Origin: CBFIDA01 sp965661085
GTDB taxonomy: Bacteria > Pseudomonadota > Gammaproteobacteria > Comchoanobacterales > Comchoanobacteraceae
DNA: 40,495 nucleotides
Direction: 5' to 3'
NCBI GenBank assembly: GCA_965661085.1
Contig: CBFIDA010000012.1
Coordinates: 1-40,495 of the forward strand
The notes below the pieces were generated by a model. It saw only the letters and a list, made by a program, of their open reading frames with translations. It ran no database searches and was not told the DNA's origin. Both the position numbers and the translations under genes were made by a program. Of the stretch, positions 18,242-26,002 are shown one piece after another. Position 1 is the stretch's first letter, and each line of letters starts with the position of its first letter.

Positions 18242-18425
18242 GGCACGCGCCCCAAATGAAAATCAACCTACCATATTGCATCCGGATTGTTAAGCGTACA
18301 AGGCAACATTCTCGCGCTCAATGGCTTTAAATACGATCAAGAGATGGTTGATGACGCCCGTGAAAAGCTTGATTCACCATATCAGTCATGCTGTAATGTT
18401 GTCATCATCCAACACGGAGCAACAC

Positions 18426-19277
18426 ATGGAAGGGTTTGAATTCAATATCCGTTATACACCCAAACGCAATCGCTTGCATACGTTGCGCACGCCTTTTGTG
18501 CTGATCATGCTTTTTGTGTTGCTGTCATCGTTTGGCTTCAAATACCAGATCACCCATCATGCCCCTCACGCCGCACATCATGACCATGTGCGTCCAACAC
18601 CCAAATCGACCTCTGTGCAAGATGGCGTTTCCGTACAAGTACGGCAAAGCCTGCATGAGCAATTGATTTTACAACATCCATCTCAACGTCAAATCGCGCT
18701 GCATCAGCCCTCATCCTTCATAGACCGTTTCATACATGGACTGCACCACTCCTCTATGCCGGTGATCTTGCTACTTTTGACTGGATTCACATTGACAGCC
18801 ATCACGCTCATGATCATCGGTGTTTCAGGGCGCCATTTTCTGTTTGCACCACTGCTGTTGACGCTGTTGTTTCGAAAGAAATATCCAACTTGGTGGTATC
18901 AATGGAATCTGCACGCCAGTCGTTTCTATGCGCGCATCATTGCTTATACTTTTTTTGTTGTCCCCAACATCCCATCACTTGAAGAATGTGACCACATCAC
19001 GCTGAACATCCCCAACCCTAAAGACCAAGATCTCAGTCGTTTTTTGCCACTCATTAAATGGCTGCTTGCTTTGCCTCACAGCATCCTGTTGTTGTTCTTC
19101 ATGCTGCTGGCCCTCATCATCAACCTGTTTGTCTTTCCATATCTGTTGATCACAGCCCATTACCCCAAACCACTGTTTGATTTCATGGAAGGCTTGATGC
19201 GTTGGCTGATGCGTGTCAGCTGTTACAACTTCTTATTGTGCACAGACACCTACCCTAAATTTTCATTCAAACCCTGA
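18426..19277 (+). CDS. DUF4389 membrane protein
   Basis: The 283-residue inner-membrane protein has a hydrophobic segment near 25-40, a periplasmic-looking His-rich stretch, further segments near 108-150, and a C-terminal DUF4389 signature (DQDLSRFLPLIKWLLALPHS, then ITAHYPKPLFDFMEGLMRW and a final LLCTDTYPKFSF). The function of the family is unknown. ATG at 18426 is chosen because GGAG lies 6 nt upstream and the domain-like start EGFEFNIRYTPKRNRL follows; an ATG at 18321 in the same frame lacks a good site. It ends 19 nt before nagZ, suggesting one transcript. Confidence 0.75.
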   Translation: MEGFEFNIRYTPKRNRLHTLRTPFVLIMLFVLLSSFGFKYQITHHAPHAAHHDHVRPTPKSTSVQDGVSVQVRQSLHEQLILQHPSQRQIALHQPSSFIDRFIHGLHHSSMPVILLLLTGFTLTAITLMIIGVSGRHFLFAPLLLTLLFRKKYPTWWYQWNLHASRFYARIIAYTFFVVPNIPSLEECDHITLNIPNPKDQDLSRFLPLIKWLLALPHSILLLFFMLLALIINLFVFPYLLITAHYPKPLFDFMEGLMRWLMRVSCYNFLLCTDTYPKFSFKP

Positions 19278-19296
19278 CAACCAGGAGTGTGTCGAC

Positions 19297-20292
19297 GTGT
19301 CTCAACTGATCATTGATCTCATGGGTCATCATTTGGACCCTCATGAAGCCACCTTACTGTCACACCCACAATGTGCTGGTGTGATTTTATTTGCCAGAAA
19401 TTACCACGACACAATGCAGCTGAAAACACTCACCCAACACATTCGTATGGCCGGCCATCCTGACCTGCTTGTCATGGTGGACCAAGAAGGTGGCCAGGTC
19501 CAACGCTTTAAAGAAGGGTTTGAAGCCATTCCTGCCATGCACACACTGGGCCAACAGCATGACCGCAACCCAGAACTGGCATGTGCCCAAGCCAAATCTT
19601 GGGCCCAAACCAGTGCAGCAGCCCTGCAGGCTGTTGGCATCGATTTCAGCATTGGCCCTGTGCTGGATCTTCATGATGCAAAAGCCAGCATCATTGGCCA
19701 AAAGCAACGGGCTTTTCATCAAGACCCCTCTGTTGTCATGGCTTTGGCGGCAAGCTGGATTGAAGGTTTGCATGAAGCAGGCATGGCGGCAGTCGGCAAA
19801 CATTTTCCAGGGCATGGTCGCATACCATCTGATTCTCACACGCATCGCATCTCTGACACACGTTCTTTTGAGGCGTTGGAAGCCGACCTAAAACCATTTG
19901 AAGCATTGCATCCTACTTTACAAGGCATCATGCCTGCACACCTACATTTTCCAAACATCTGTCCCGATGTGGTCACTCAATCTGCGTTTTGGCTTCACAA
20001 TGTCTTGAGAACGCGTATGGGCTTTGAGGGTGCCTGCATCAGCGACTGCATCACCATGGTGGGCAGTGGTGATGTGCCGATTTTAGAAAAAATTCAGCGC
20101 ACCTTGATCGGCTGTGATGCCGTGATTTGGTCACATTGTGAAGGCTACAATCAACCCCTTTGGCCTGCACACAAGCGTACCCAACATCTCGTAAGCATCA
20201 TGGATCAATTGCCAACCTGTCCCCCAGCCACCAGGCAACGGCTCAGTAAACTACAAGCATGCACCTCGCATTTGTATCAATCACTGCACTGA
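19297..20292 (+). CDS. nagZ: beta-N-acetylhexosaminidase NagZ
   Basis: NagZ is a cytoplasmic GH3 enzyme that removes N-acetylglucosamine from recycled muropeptides. The 331-residue product shows AGVILFARNYHD, DQEGGQVQRF (62-71), GKHFPGHG (about 166-173) with the catalytic His in the following loop (PSDSHTHR), and the nucleophile Asp in CISDCITM (about residue 250). GTG at 19297 is chosen because AGGAG lies 9 nt upstream and the family N-terminus begins there. Length agrees with the family (about 330-345). It is coupled with the DUF4389 gene. Confidence 0.93.
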   Translation: MSQLIIDLMGHHLDPHEATLLSHPQCAGVILFARNYHDTMQLKTLTQHIRMAGHPDLLVMVDQEGGQVQRFKEGFEAIPAMHTLGQQHDRNPELACAQAKSWAQTSAAALQAVGIDFSIGPVLDLHDAKASIIGQKQRAFHQDPSVVMALAASWIEGLHEAGMAAVGKHFPGHGRIPSDSHTHRISDTRSFEALEADLKPFEALHPTLQGIMPAHLHFPNICPDVVTQSAFWLHNVLRTRMGFEGACISDCITMVGSGDVPILEKIQRTLIGCDAVIWSHCEGYNQPLWPAHKRTQHLVSIMDQLPTCPPATRQRLSKLQACTSHLYQSLH

Positions 20293-20488
20293 TTCCATTG
20301 AAACCACCGTGATGGTGATGGATACAGCATGCCCAATGATCCACGGTTTTTAATGCACAATGGTGACCCGTCGTGAACTCAGACATCGATCTTGAGCGAT
20401 GCCTATACAGACATGAACCTCCCATTAAGCTTTTGTTAACAATCTTACGTTAGTCTGATTTAACATTTCCATAACAAAAGCATCCTTC

Positions 20489-21739
20489 ATGTCTGCAGCG
20501 ACCCAAAGTGTCACACCCAAATCCTTGATCGAATGGACGGGTTACATCAACACCATCACCTCCCTTGGTATTGCAGCCCTGATGTGTCTATTCAGCATCA
20601 TCACAAGCTCACCACATGCGCGCTTTGCCATTGTGACACTGGCCCTCTGTCAATTGCTTTTGAAAGCACAACGCATCATGTTTTTTTTTGATCCCACTTG
20701 CGAGCCCTCAGCAACATGGCGCTACTGGTCACCCCTCATACAGCTGGGCGACATCCTAGGCAAAACATGCATCACCTATTGGAGCTTACAAGCCATGATG
20801 CTTGCCGGCGGCATACCCTGGATGGGCACCGTTTTGCTGACAACCTTCATCATTTTTGCGATGATCCTCAACGATTTTTTACGCAACAACGTGAAACAGC
20901 TTGAAAAAAAGGACCACATGATCCATCGCCTGTTTGACACACTGAAGATGTCCTCTGCCATGCGTTTTTACGGCATGGTGTTGTTTGTGGGTGTCATGCT
21001 CATGCCATGTGTGCTGCTGAGCACACACTGGATCACTGGGCTGTCAATGACCATGCTGCTTCAACAACATGCTGTATTAATTTGCTTATGTTTGATGGCG
21101 TGCACATGTTTGTGCGCCTTATTGATCAGATTCAGCAAAAACACAAAAGAAAGCTGCATCAAACTTTGTTTGCTCGACACCTGGGCCAACGCCGGTCTGG
21201 TGGTGCAAGCCACCATCATCACATATCTGTCCAGCCAATACCTGATTTACATGGTGGTGGGAGCCCTGTGTATGGCCGTGGCACAATGGCTGGGCAGCAG
21301 CTACTATCTTCAAGTGTATTTTCAGCCACCAACCCCGAGCACTGCCAACGAGACATCAAAACCCATTCATTGGTTTGATGGCATGCATGTTTTGTCTTTA
21401 TGGGTGCCGTCCTGCATGAGTGCTTTGGGGACATGCATCAGCAAATGCGCCACAAAACTGGCCTTTATGCGGTCCAAAAACATACCCAGTACTTTAAGCA
21501 TCACGCTGACGCTTTGTCTTGGCTTGATTTATTTCATTCGAGACCTCAGCAACTGGATTTACAACCATCTGTGCCTCAACCATCCGGATGCTTGCTTCAA
21601 AGTTGAAACGGACCCTAGCGCAACCAACCTATCAAAGGAAGCATTTATAGGAAAGGACCCGGCATTGACAATCTCCCCTCCAAAAGCCTTAACAAATACC
21701 ACTCGAGACAACAATCTATCAAATGACCAAACACCTTGA
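20489..21739 (+). CDS. orphan polytopic membrane protein
   Basis: The 416-residue protein is not recognised. It has about eight hydrophobic segments spread over residues 18-350 (for example near 22-44, 105-130, 155-180, 190-215 and 245-265) and a hydrophilic C-terminal tail of about 55 residues rich in Thr, Asn, Asp and Pro. Cysteines are frequent in the membrane part. No ribosome site is evident before the ATG. A promoter-like TTGTTA lies about 50 nt upstream, but its partner is weak. The gene stands between nagZ and the 4.5S RNA gene with long spacers on both sides. Confidence 0.6.
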   Translation: MSAATQSVTPKSLIEWTGYINTITSLGIAALMCLFSIITSSPHARFAIVTLALCQLLLKAQRIMFFFDPTCEPSATWRYWSPLIQLGDILGKTCITYWSLQAMMLAGGIPWMGTVLLTTFIIFAMILNDFLRNNVKQLEKKDHMIHRLFDTLKMSSAMRFYGMVLFVGVMLMPCVLLSTHWITGLSMTMLLQQHAVLICLCLMACTCLCALLIRFSKNTKESCIKLCLLDTWANAGLVVQATIITYLSSQYLIYMVVGALCMAVAQWLGSSYYLQVYFQPPTPSTANETSKPIHWFDGMHVLSLWVPSCMSALGTCISKCATKLAFMRSKNIPSTLSITLTLCLGLIYFIRDLSNWIYNHLCLNHPDACFKVETDPSATNLSKEAFIGKDPALTISPPKALTNTTRDNNLSNDQTP

Positions 21740-22393
21740 GGTGACACGCCAAAATTGAGGACCAAGCAAACAAACCGAGTACGAAACACACACTTGCTTC
21801 ACGCCCCCACTGCCAAGCCCAACCAGCAAAACTGCGCCATTAAAAATGCACCAAGCGCGCAATCATGAGACATGCATCAAATCCTGATTTTGACCTCATT
21901 TTGATGCACATCCCCAGCCAGAGGAACGCCTTCTGCGTGACCACAGGTGATGTCTTTGTCGATGTGTTCGGTGATATCGAATCAGAGGGCATGGCGAGAG
22001 ACAACAAAACACAGTGGACCGGGATGGACAAACGACAGTGCCGATGGCTCAACGAGTGTGACAGCGTTTCGCAATCCGAGCTTTGCTGTGCACTGAGCGG
22101 CTGTAGAGATGTCCGTGCATTGTCTGCAACTGAAAAAGGCCGGAATCAAGCAGCACGTGCGCATTGACACTGTGATGTTGTTTGAATGAGGGTGGCTGCT
22201 GTACACACAATGCGGGCACTGCTGAAAAGCTTGATGTTTTATGAACATGGGCATCAACTGCCCTACATAGGGTCAAAATGAAACCCTGACAACTCATAAA
22301 AAGCATGACCAAAACATACAATGTCATTGAAAAACGCCGCTGTATTTCTCAAAAGGGCTTGTCATCCATAGGCCCTGCCCTGAGTGATAAGCC
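21740..22393. other. intergenic stretch without recognised gene
   Basis: About 650 bases before the 4.5S RNA promoter. Open frames of up to 100 codons occur on both strands, none with a good ribosome site or recognisable similarity. The stretch could be a decayed gene; no repeat or terminator was recognised. Confidence 0.45.
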
Positions 22394-22421
22394 TTGCAAC
22401 TTGCTTGAAAAACTGTAATAT
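22394..22421 (+). promoter_or_regulatory. promoter of the 4.5S RNA gene
   Basis: TTGCAA (22394-22399) and TAATAT (22416-22421) are 16 nt apart. The RNA's GGG start lies 5 nt after the -10, so the promoter and the predicted 5' end agree. It may also drive dnaX, as no terminator is seen before it. Confidence 0.65.
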
Positions 22422-22425
22422 GTAT

Positions 22426-22526
22426 GGGCGTCGGTACGTCCGCGGCGAAGCGCAGCAAACCCCGTCAGGTCCGGAAGGAAGCAGCGGCAGTTGTGCCCTC
22501 GGGTGCTGGGCTGTTCCCGGCGCTTC
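22426..22526 (+). ncRNA. ffs: signal recognition particle 4.5S RNA
   Basis: The core GTCAGGTCCGGAAGGAAGCA (22468-22487) is the highly conserved domain IV loop bound by Ffh. The 5' GCGTCGG (22428-22434) pairs with 3' CCGGCGC (22517-22523), closing a hairpin of about 100 nt as expected for the short bacterial form. It sits just upstream of dnaX, an arrangement common in proteobacteria. Exact ends are estimated. Confidence 0.92.
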
Positions 22527-22548
22527 TTGTTCAACACTGTACCCTTTC

Positions 22549-24177
22549 ATGAGCCAACAAGCACTTGCCCGAACGTGGCGCCCACAATCTTTTTCAACAT
22601 TTGTTGGTCAACAACATGTTGTCACTGCTTTGTCCAATGCCCTTGAAAAGCAACGCTTGCACCATGCCTATTTGTTCACTGGGACACGCGGGATTGGCAA
22701 AACCACCATTGCCCGTATATTTGCCAAGGCGCTTAACTGTGAAAAAGGTATTGTGCCCGAGCCTTGTCAGCGCTGCCAACATTGTGAGGCAGTACAATCC
22801 AACCAATCGATGGACCTGATCGAAGTCGACGCCGCCTCCAAAACCAAAGTTGAAGACACGCGAGAACTCCTACAAAACGCCCAATTTTCACCCCATACCA
22901 GCCGCTTTAAAATTTTTCTGATTGATGAAGTGCACATGTTATCCGGCCACAGTTTCAATGCGTTGCTGAAAACGCTTGAAGAACCCCCCAACCACGTTAA
23001 GTTTTTACTGGCCACCACCGACCCTGACAAACTGCCCATCACTGTGCTGTCACGATGCCTTCAATTTCATCTCACGCCACTCTCACAGCAAGAGATATCC
23101 GATCACATTGCCATGATTCTGAAGGCCGAGGCCATGGACTATGAACCCGAAGCTTTGGCACACATTGCTCAATTGGCCAAGGGCAGTTTGCGTGACGCAT
23201 TGAGCTGCACAGATCAACTCATTGCGCTGGGCGATGGCCACATCACTGAAGCACTGACCATGCAACTGTTGGGCCTGAGTGCACAACATCAAATCGAAAA
23301 TCTGCTATGCAAATTGATTGCGGGTGATGCAAATGCTGTGCTATCAATCATGGACACCATGATGCAACATGGCCTGCAACCCAAACGTATTTTATCACAG
23401 CTGATGCAATGGCTTCATCAATACGCCATGACACAAGTGGTTTCCACAGCGTCTGCATCGCAACCCTTCGACCATCTTGATGCGTGGTCGCAACTGACAA
23501 AAACGCAACAGCAAGAAGCCATCATGCTCTATTATCAGATTGCCTTGACAGGCATGGATGATCTGCATCGTCACCCCACCCCCCAAATGGGTCTTGAAAT
23601 GACCTTGCTGCACATGTTGGCTTTTCACCCCAAACGTGCCTCAAGCTTAACCACACATGCTGCAACGCCAGAGACAACAGCGCTTGAGCGCCAGACTGTC
23701 AAGACGCCACCGCAAAGTGCCCAAAGCCGCAACACACCTCGCGCAAAACCACCAGCACAGCAAAAAAAAGCACCTGTTGAACCTCCCAGCACGCTCAACC
23801 AAGAAACCTGGCCTGACTTTGCCCTGGCACTGCCGTTGACCGGCATGACCAAAGCCTTGGTGAGCCATCTTGGCTTTGAGTCCTATGAAGATCAGCACCT
23901 GATTTTAACTGTCGAAAGCAGCAAACGTGCCATGCTGCATCCACAACACATCGAAAAAATCAAACAAGCCCTGCATGCATCAGGAGTCCCCGCAACCGTT
24001 GAGGTGATCAAGCAAACACCCCAATCACGCGCGACGCAAACGGCCCATGATCGCCAAAAAGAACGGGTACAGCAGGCGCATGAACATGCCAACAACAAAG
24101 CACATGCCGATCCCACCGTCCGACAGGTTTTGGATACATTTGAAGGCAAAGTGGTGGCTGTTGAAACCACCGAGTGA
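22549..24177 (+). CDS. dnaX: DNA polymerase III subunits tau and gamma
   Basis: The clamp-loader ATPase has 542 residues as tau. It shows RTWRPQSFSTFVGQ, Walker A GTRGIGKTTIAR (45-56), zinc cysteines C64, C73, C76 and C79, LIDEVHMLSG and the SRC motif VLSRCLQF. Residues 385-440 are a low-complexity linker, and the tau-specific C-terminal domain begins at ETWPDFALALPL. An A8 run in codons 405-407 (23762-23769) is followed in the -1 frame by three codons and TGA, so a shorter gamma of about 410 residues could be made by frameshifting, as in E. coli. The start ATG is set by the family N-terminus; its ribosome site is weak. It is collinear with ybaB and recR. Confidence 0.96.
   Translation: MSQQALARTWRPQSFSTFVGQQHVVTALSNALEKQRLHHAYLFTGTRGIGKTTIARIFAKALNCEKGIVPEPCQRCQHCEAVQSNQSMDLIEVDAASKTKVEDTRELLQNAQFSPHTSRFKIFLIDEVHMLSGHSFNALLKTLEEPPNHVKFLLATTDPDKLPITVLSRCLQFHLTPLSQQEISDHIAMILKAEAMDYEPEALAHIAQLAKGSLRDALSCTDQLIALGDGHITEALTMQLLGLSAQHQIENLLCKLIAGDANAVLSIMDTMMQHGLQPKRILSQLMQWLHQYAMTQVVSTASASQPFDHLDAWSQLTKTQQQEAIMLYYQIALTGMDDLHRHPTPQMGLEMTLLHMLAFHPKRASSLTTHAATPETTALERQTVKTPPQSAQSRNTPRAKPPAQQKKAPVEPPSTLNQETWPDFALALPLTGMTKALVSHLGFESYEDQHLILTVESSKRAMLHPQHIEKIKQALHASGVPATVEVIKQTPQSRATQTAHDRQKERVQQAHEHANNKAHADPTVRQVLDTFEGKVVAVETTE
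23761..23780 (+). promoter_or_regulatory. candidate -1 frameshift site making the gamma subunit
   Basis: CAA AAA AAA G offers tandem slippage of two AAA codons. After a -1 shift the reading is AGC ACC TGT then TGA at 23778-23780. A possible stem GTTGA/TCAAC lies just downstream; no upstream Shine-Dalgarno stimulator is evident. Transcriptional slippage on the A8 run is an alternative. Confidence 0.5.
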
Positions 24178-24237
24178 CCCAAACACCAACTCCGACCCTT
24201 CAGGCACATGCCTCTTTCACATCTGGTGTGATTTTGG

Positions 24238-24266
24238 TTGAGGTGACCCTTGGTTTTTGCTAGATT
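24238..24266 (+). promoter_or_regulatory. candidate promoter of ybaB-recR-icmH-icmF
   Basis: TTGAGG (24238-24243), 17 nt, then TAGATT (24261-24266) preceded by TG one base earlier (extended -10). It lies about 33 nt before the ybaB start. Match quality is moderate. Confidence 0.4.
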
Positions 24267-24298
24267 GAAAGCAAGACATTTTCATGATGGAGCTCACA

Positions 24299-24637
24299 AT
24301 GGAACCCAACAAGCCTGGCCTTTGGCAAATCCTCAAAAACGCCAAGTCGATGCAAGACAACATGCAAAAAGCACGTAAAGACCTGGTGGATACCAAGTTT
24401 AAGGGCCAAAGTGGGCCTGTGACCCTTTATTTAACCGGTGATCATCGCATTGACCCCATCACCATCACTTGTGACGATGCCAATTTGGATCAAAAAGCTT
24501 TGCTGGCCGCCATGGCAGAAGCATGGAACGATGCTGTCTCACAGATTGAGCAAGCTTCTCGAACGCAAGTCCAAAACATGACCAAAGATATGAACTTAGA
24601 TGGCATGTTTAACAACGACGACCAAGATGAGCGATGA
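24299..24637 (+). CDS. ybaB: nucleoid-associated protein, YbaB/EbfC family
   Basis: The 112-residue DNA-binding protein has the family layout: an N-terminal amphipathic helix (NAKSMQDNMQKARKDL), a central beta sheet (GPVTLYLTGDHRIDPITI) and a C-terminal helix (LLAAMAEAWNDAVSQIEQ). YbaB homologues bind DNA as dimers and are usually encoded between dnaX and recR, as here. ATG at 24299 is chosen because GGAG lies 6 nt upstream; ATGs at 24284 and 24287 are alternatives. The distance of 3 nt to recR suggests coupling. Confidence 0.88.
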   Translation: MEPNKPGLWQILKNAKSMQDNMQKARKDLVDTKFKGQSGPVTLYLTGDHRIDPITITCDDANLDQKALLAAMAEAWNDAVSQIEQASRTQVQNMTKDMNLDGMFNNDDQDER

Positions 24638-24640
24638 TGC

Positions 24641-25252
24641 ATGCTCAGCCCATTGACCCAAACACTGATTGAAGCCCTCAGAATCCTGCCAGGTGTTGGC
24701 CCCAAGACGGCACAACGCATGGCCTTTGAGTTGTTACAATCCAAACGCTCGGCTGCAGTGCATTTGTCAGAAGTGTTGCGCAATGCCATGGAAAACATTC
24801 AAACATGTCAACGTTGCCGAACATGGACAGAAGCGCCACTTTGCGCCTGTTGTCAAGATCCCAAACGTCAACAAGATGTGCTTTGCGTGGTGGAATCACC
24901 CAGTGACATTGTGGCCATAGAGCAAACACACAGCCATCGAGGTCTTTATTTTGTATTGCATGGTCGTTTGTCACCCCTGGATGGCATCGGCCCAGATCAG
25001 CTTGGTTTGGATCAATTGTTGACGCAAGCACAGCAGTGTAAAGAGGTGATCATCGCCACCAACCCAACGATAGAAGGCGAAGCCACCGCACATTATATTG
25101 CAAAAATGTTTGATCAAAGTGATGTTGTGTGTTCGCGCATTGCACATGGCGTGCCACTTGGTGGAGAACTCGAATATTTGGATGGTGGGACGGTGGCCCG
25201 TGCTTTCCAGGCTCGCACCCACATTCACCAGCTCGAATTGGAATCGATTTAG
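24641..25252 (+). CDS. recR: recombination mediator RecR
   Basis: RecR acts with RecF/RecO in loading RecA at gaps. The 203-residue product has the helix-hairpin-helix LRILPGVGPKTAQRMAF (13-29), a zinc finger with C56, C59, C68 and C71, and a Toprim domain starting VLCVVESPSDIVAIE with the conserved ATNPTIEGEATA. Length matches the family, and the gene ends in TAG, which therefore serves as a true stop in this genome. It starts 3 nt after ybaB and stops 8 nt before icmH. Confidence 0.96.
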   Translation: MLSPLTQTLIEALRILPGVGPKTAQRMAFELLQSKRSAAVHLSEVLRNAMENIQTCQRCRTWTEAPLCACCQDPKRQQDVLCVVESPSDIVAIEQTHSHRGLYFVLHGRLSPLDGIGPDQLGLDQLLTQAQQCKEVIIATNPTIEGEATAHYIAKMFDQSDVVCSRIAHGVPLGGELEYLDGGTVARAFQARTHIHQLELESI

Positions 25253-25260
25253 GATTGTTT

Positions 25261-25995
25261 ATGCAACATCATGTCTCATCCGATCATCAACTTGGTCCGC
25301 ATCTATTTGAGCATGATCAAATCCAGTCGCATTTATACACCCTACCTGATTCAATCAATGGTTTGATTGCAGCAGCATCACCGCTCATCAGTTTGGTCAA
25401 TCGCCTGGCGCCTGAACCACATCAAGATGCACCGTTGACCTGGCAGGCCATCTGTGGTCATGAATTTGCAGCTTTCCGACAACACTGCTTGATGCACCGA
25501 TTCGAGACACATGTTGTCCTCACAACACAATGGCTGTTGGCAGCATGGATCCAAGAAAGCACCCAATGGCCACTTCATTTTCAGCTTGAAACATCGCCCC
25601 AAGTTGAAGAGGCGCTTCAAAAAGATCACAGTTGCCTTGCCTTGCTGGAATGTTTGCTCGACAACCCCATCCTGTGCGCAGAAACGTTGACGGTTTTTTA
25701 TGTCTTGATTCGCTTGGGCTTGACCGTGCATCCAGATAAACCGGTTGCTGAGCACGCCACCCGTCAATTGTATTATTGCATTCAGCAGCAACATACCACC
25801 CACAGCAAAGCCTTACGCTGCCAACGACAGCAAGCACTGACCAACACCCATCATCAACAACATCAACAAGCGCATCAACATCAATGGTGGTTTGGCCTGA
25901 TGTGTCTGATGATCAGCTGCGCGCACATTGTTGGTTTGTATCAATTTGGCATGCAACACTTACACCACATTTTTTTACACCACTTATTGTATTGA
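25261..25995 (+). CDS. icmH: IcmH/DotU (TssL-like) secretion accessory protein
   Basis: The 244-residue protein belongs to the DotU/TssL group, which forms an inner-membrane complex with IcmF. It shows the conserved opening LIAAASPLISLVNRL (about 38-52), a helical cytoplasmic domain and a single C-terminal membrane segment (WWFGLMCLMISCAHIVGLY, about 210-228) followed by a short periplasmic tail. The central LEL-x-Y-x-CLSLGF motif of the family is reduced to TVFYVLIRLGL, so it is a divergent member. ATG at 25261 has AGGA 6 nt upstream, 8 nt after recR. IcmF follows immediately, which strongly supports the assignment. Whether it serves a Dot/Icm or a type VI system cannot be settled here. Confidence 0.78.
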   Translation: MQHHVSSDHQLGPHLFEHDQIQSHLYTLPDSINGLIAAASPLISLVNRLAPEPHQDAPLTWQAICGHEFAAFRQHCLMHRFETHVVLTTQWLLAAWIQESTQWPLHFQLETSPQVEEALQKDHSCLALLECLLDNPILCAETLTVFYVLIRLGLTVHPDKPVAEHATRQLYYCIQQQHTTHSKALRCQRQQALTNTHHQQHQQAHQHQWWFGLMCLMISCAHIVGLYQFGMQHLHHIFLHHLLY

Positions 25996-26002
25996 GGATA
26001 CC

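Noticed and set aside
22384..22548. Longer dnaX start reading through the 4.5S RNA
   Set aside because: The in-frame extension translates the structured RNA; the family N-terminus begins at 22549.
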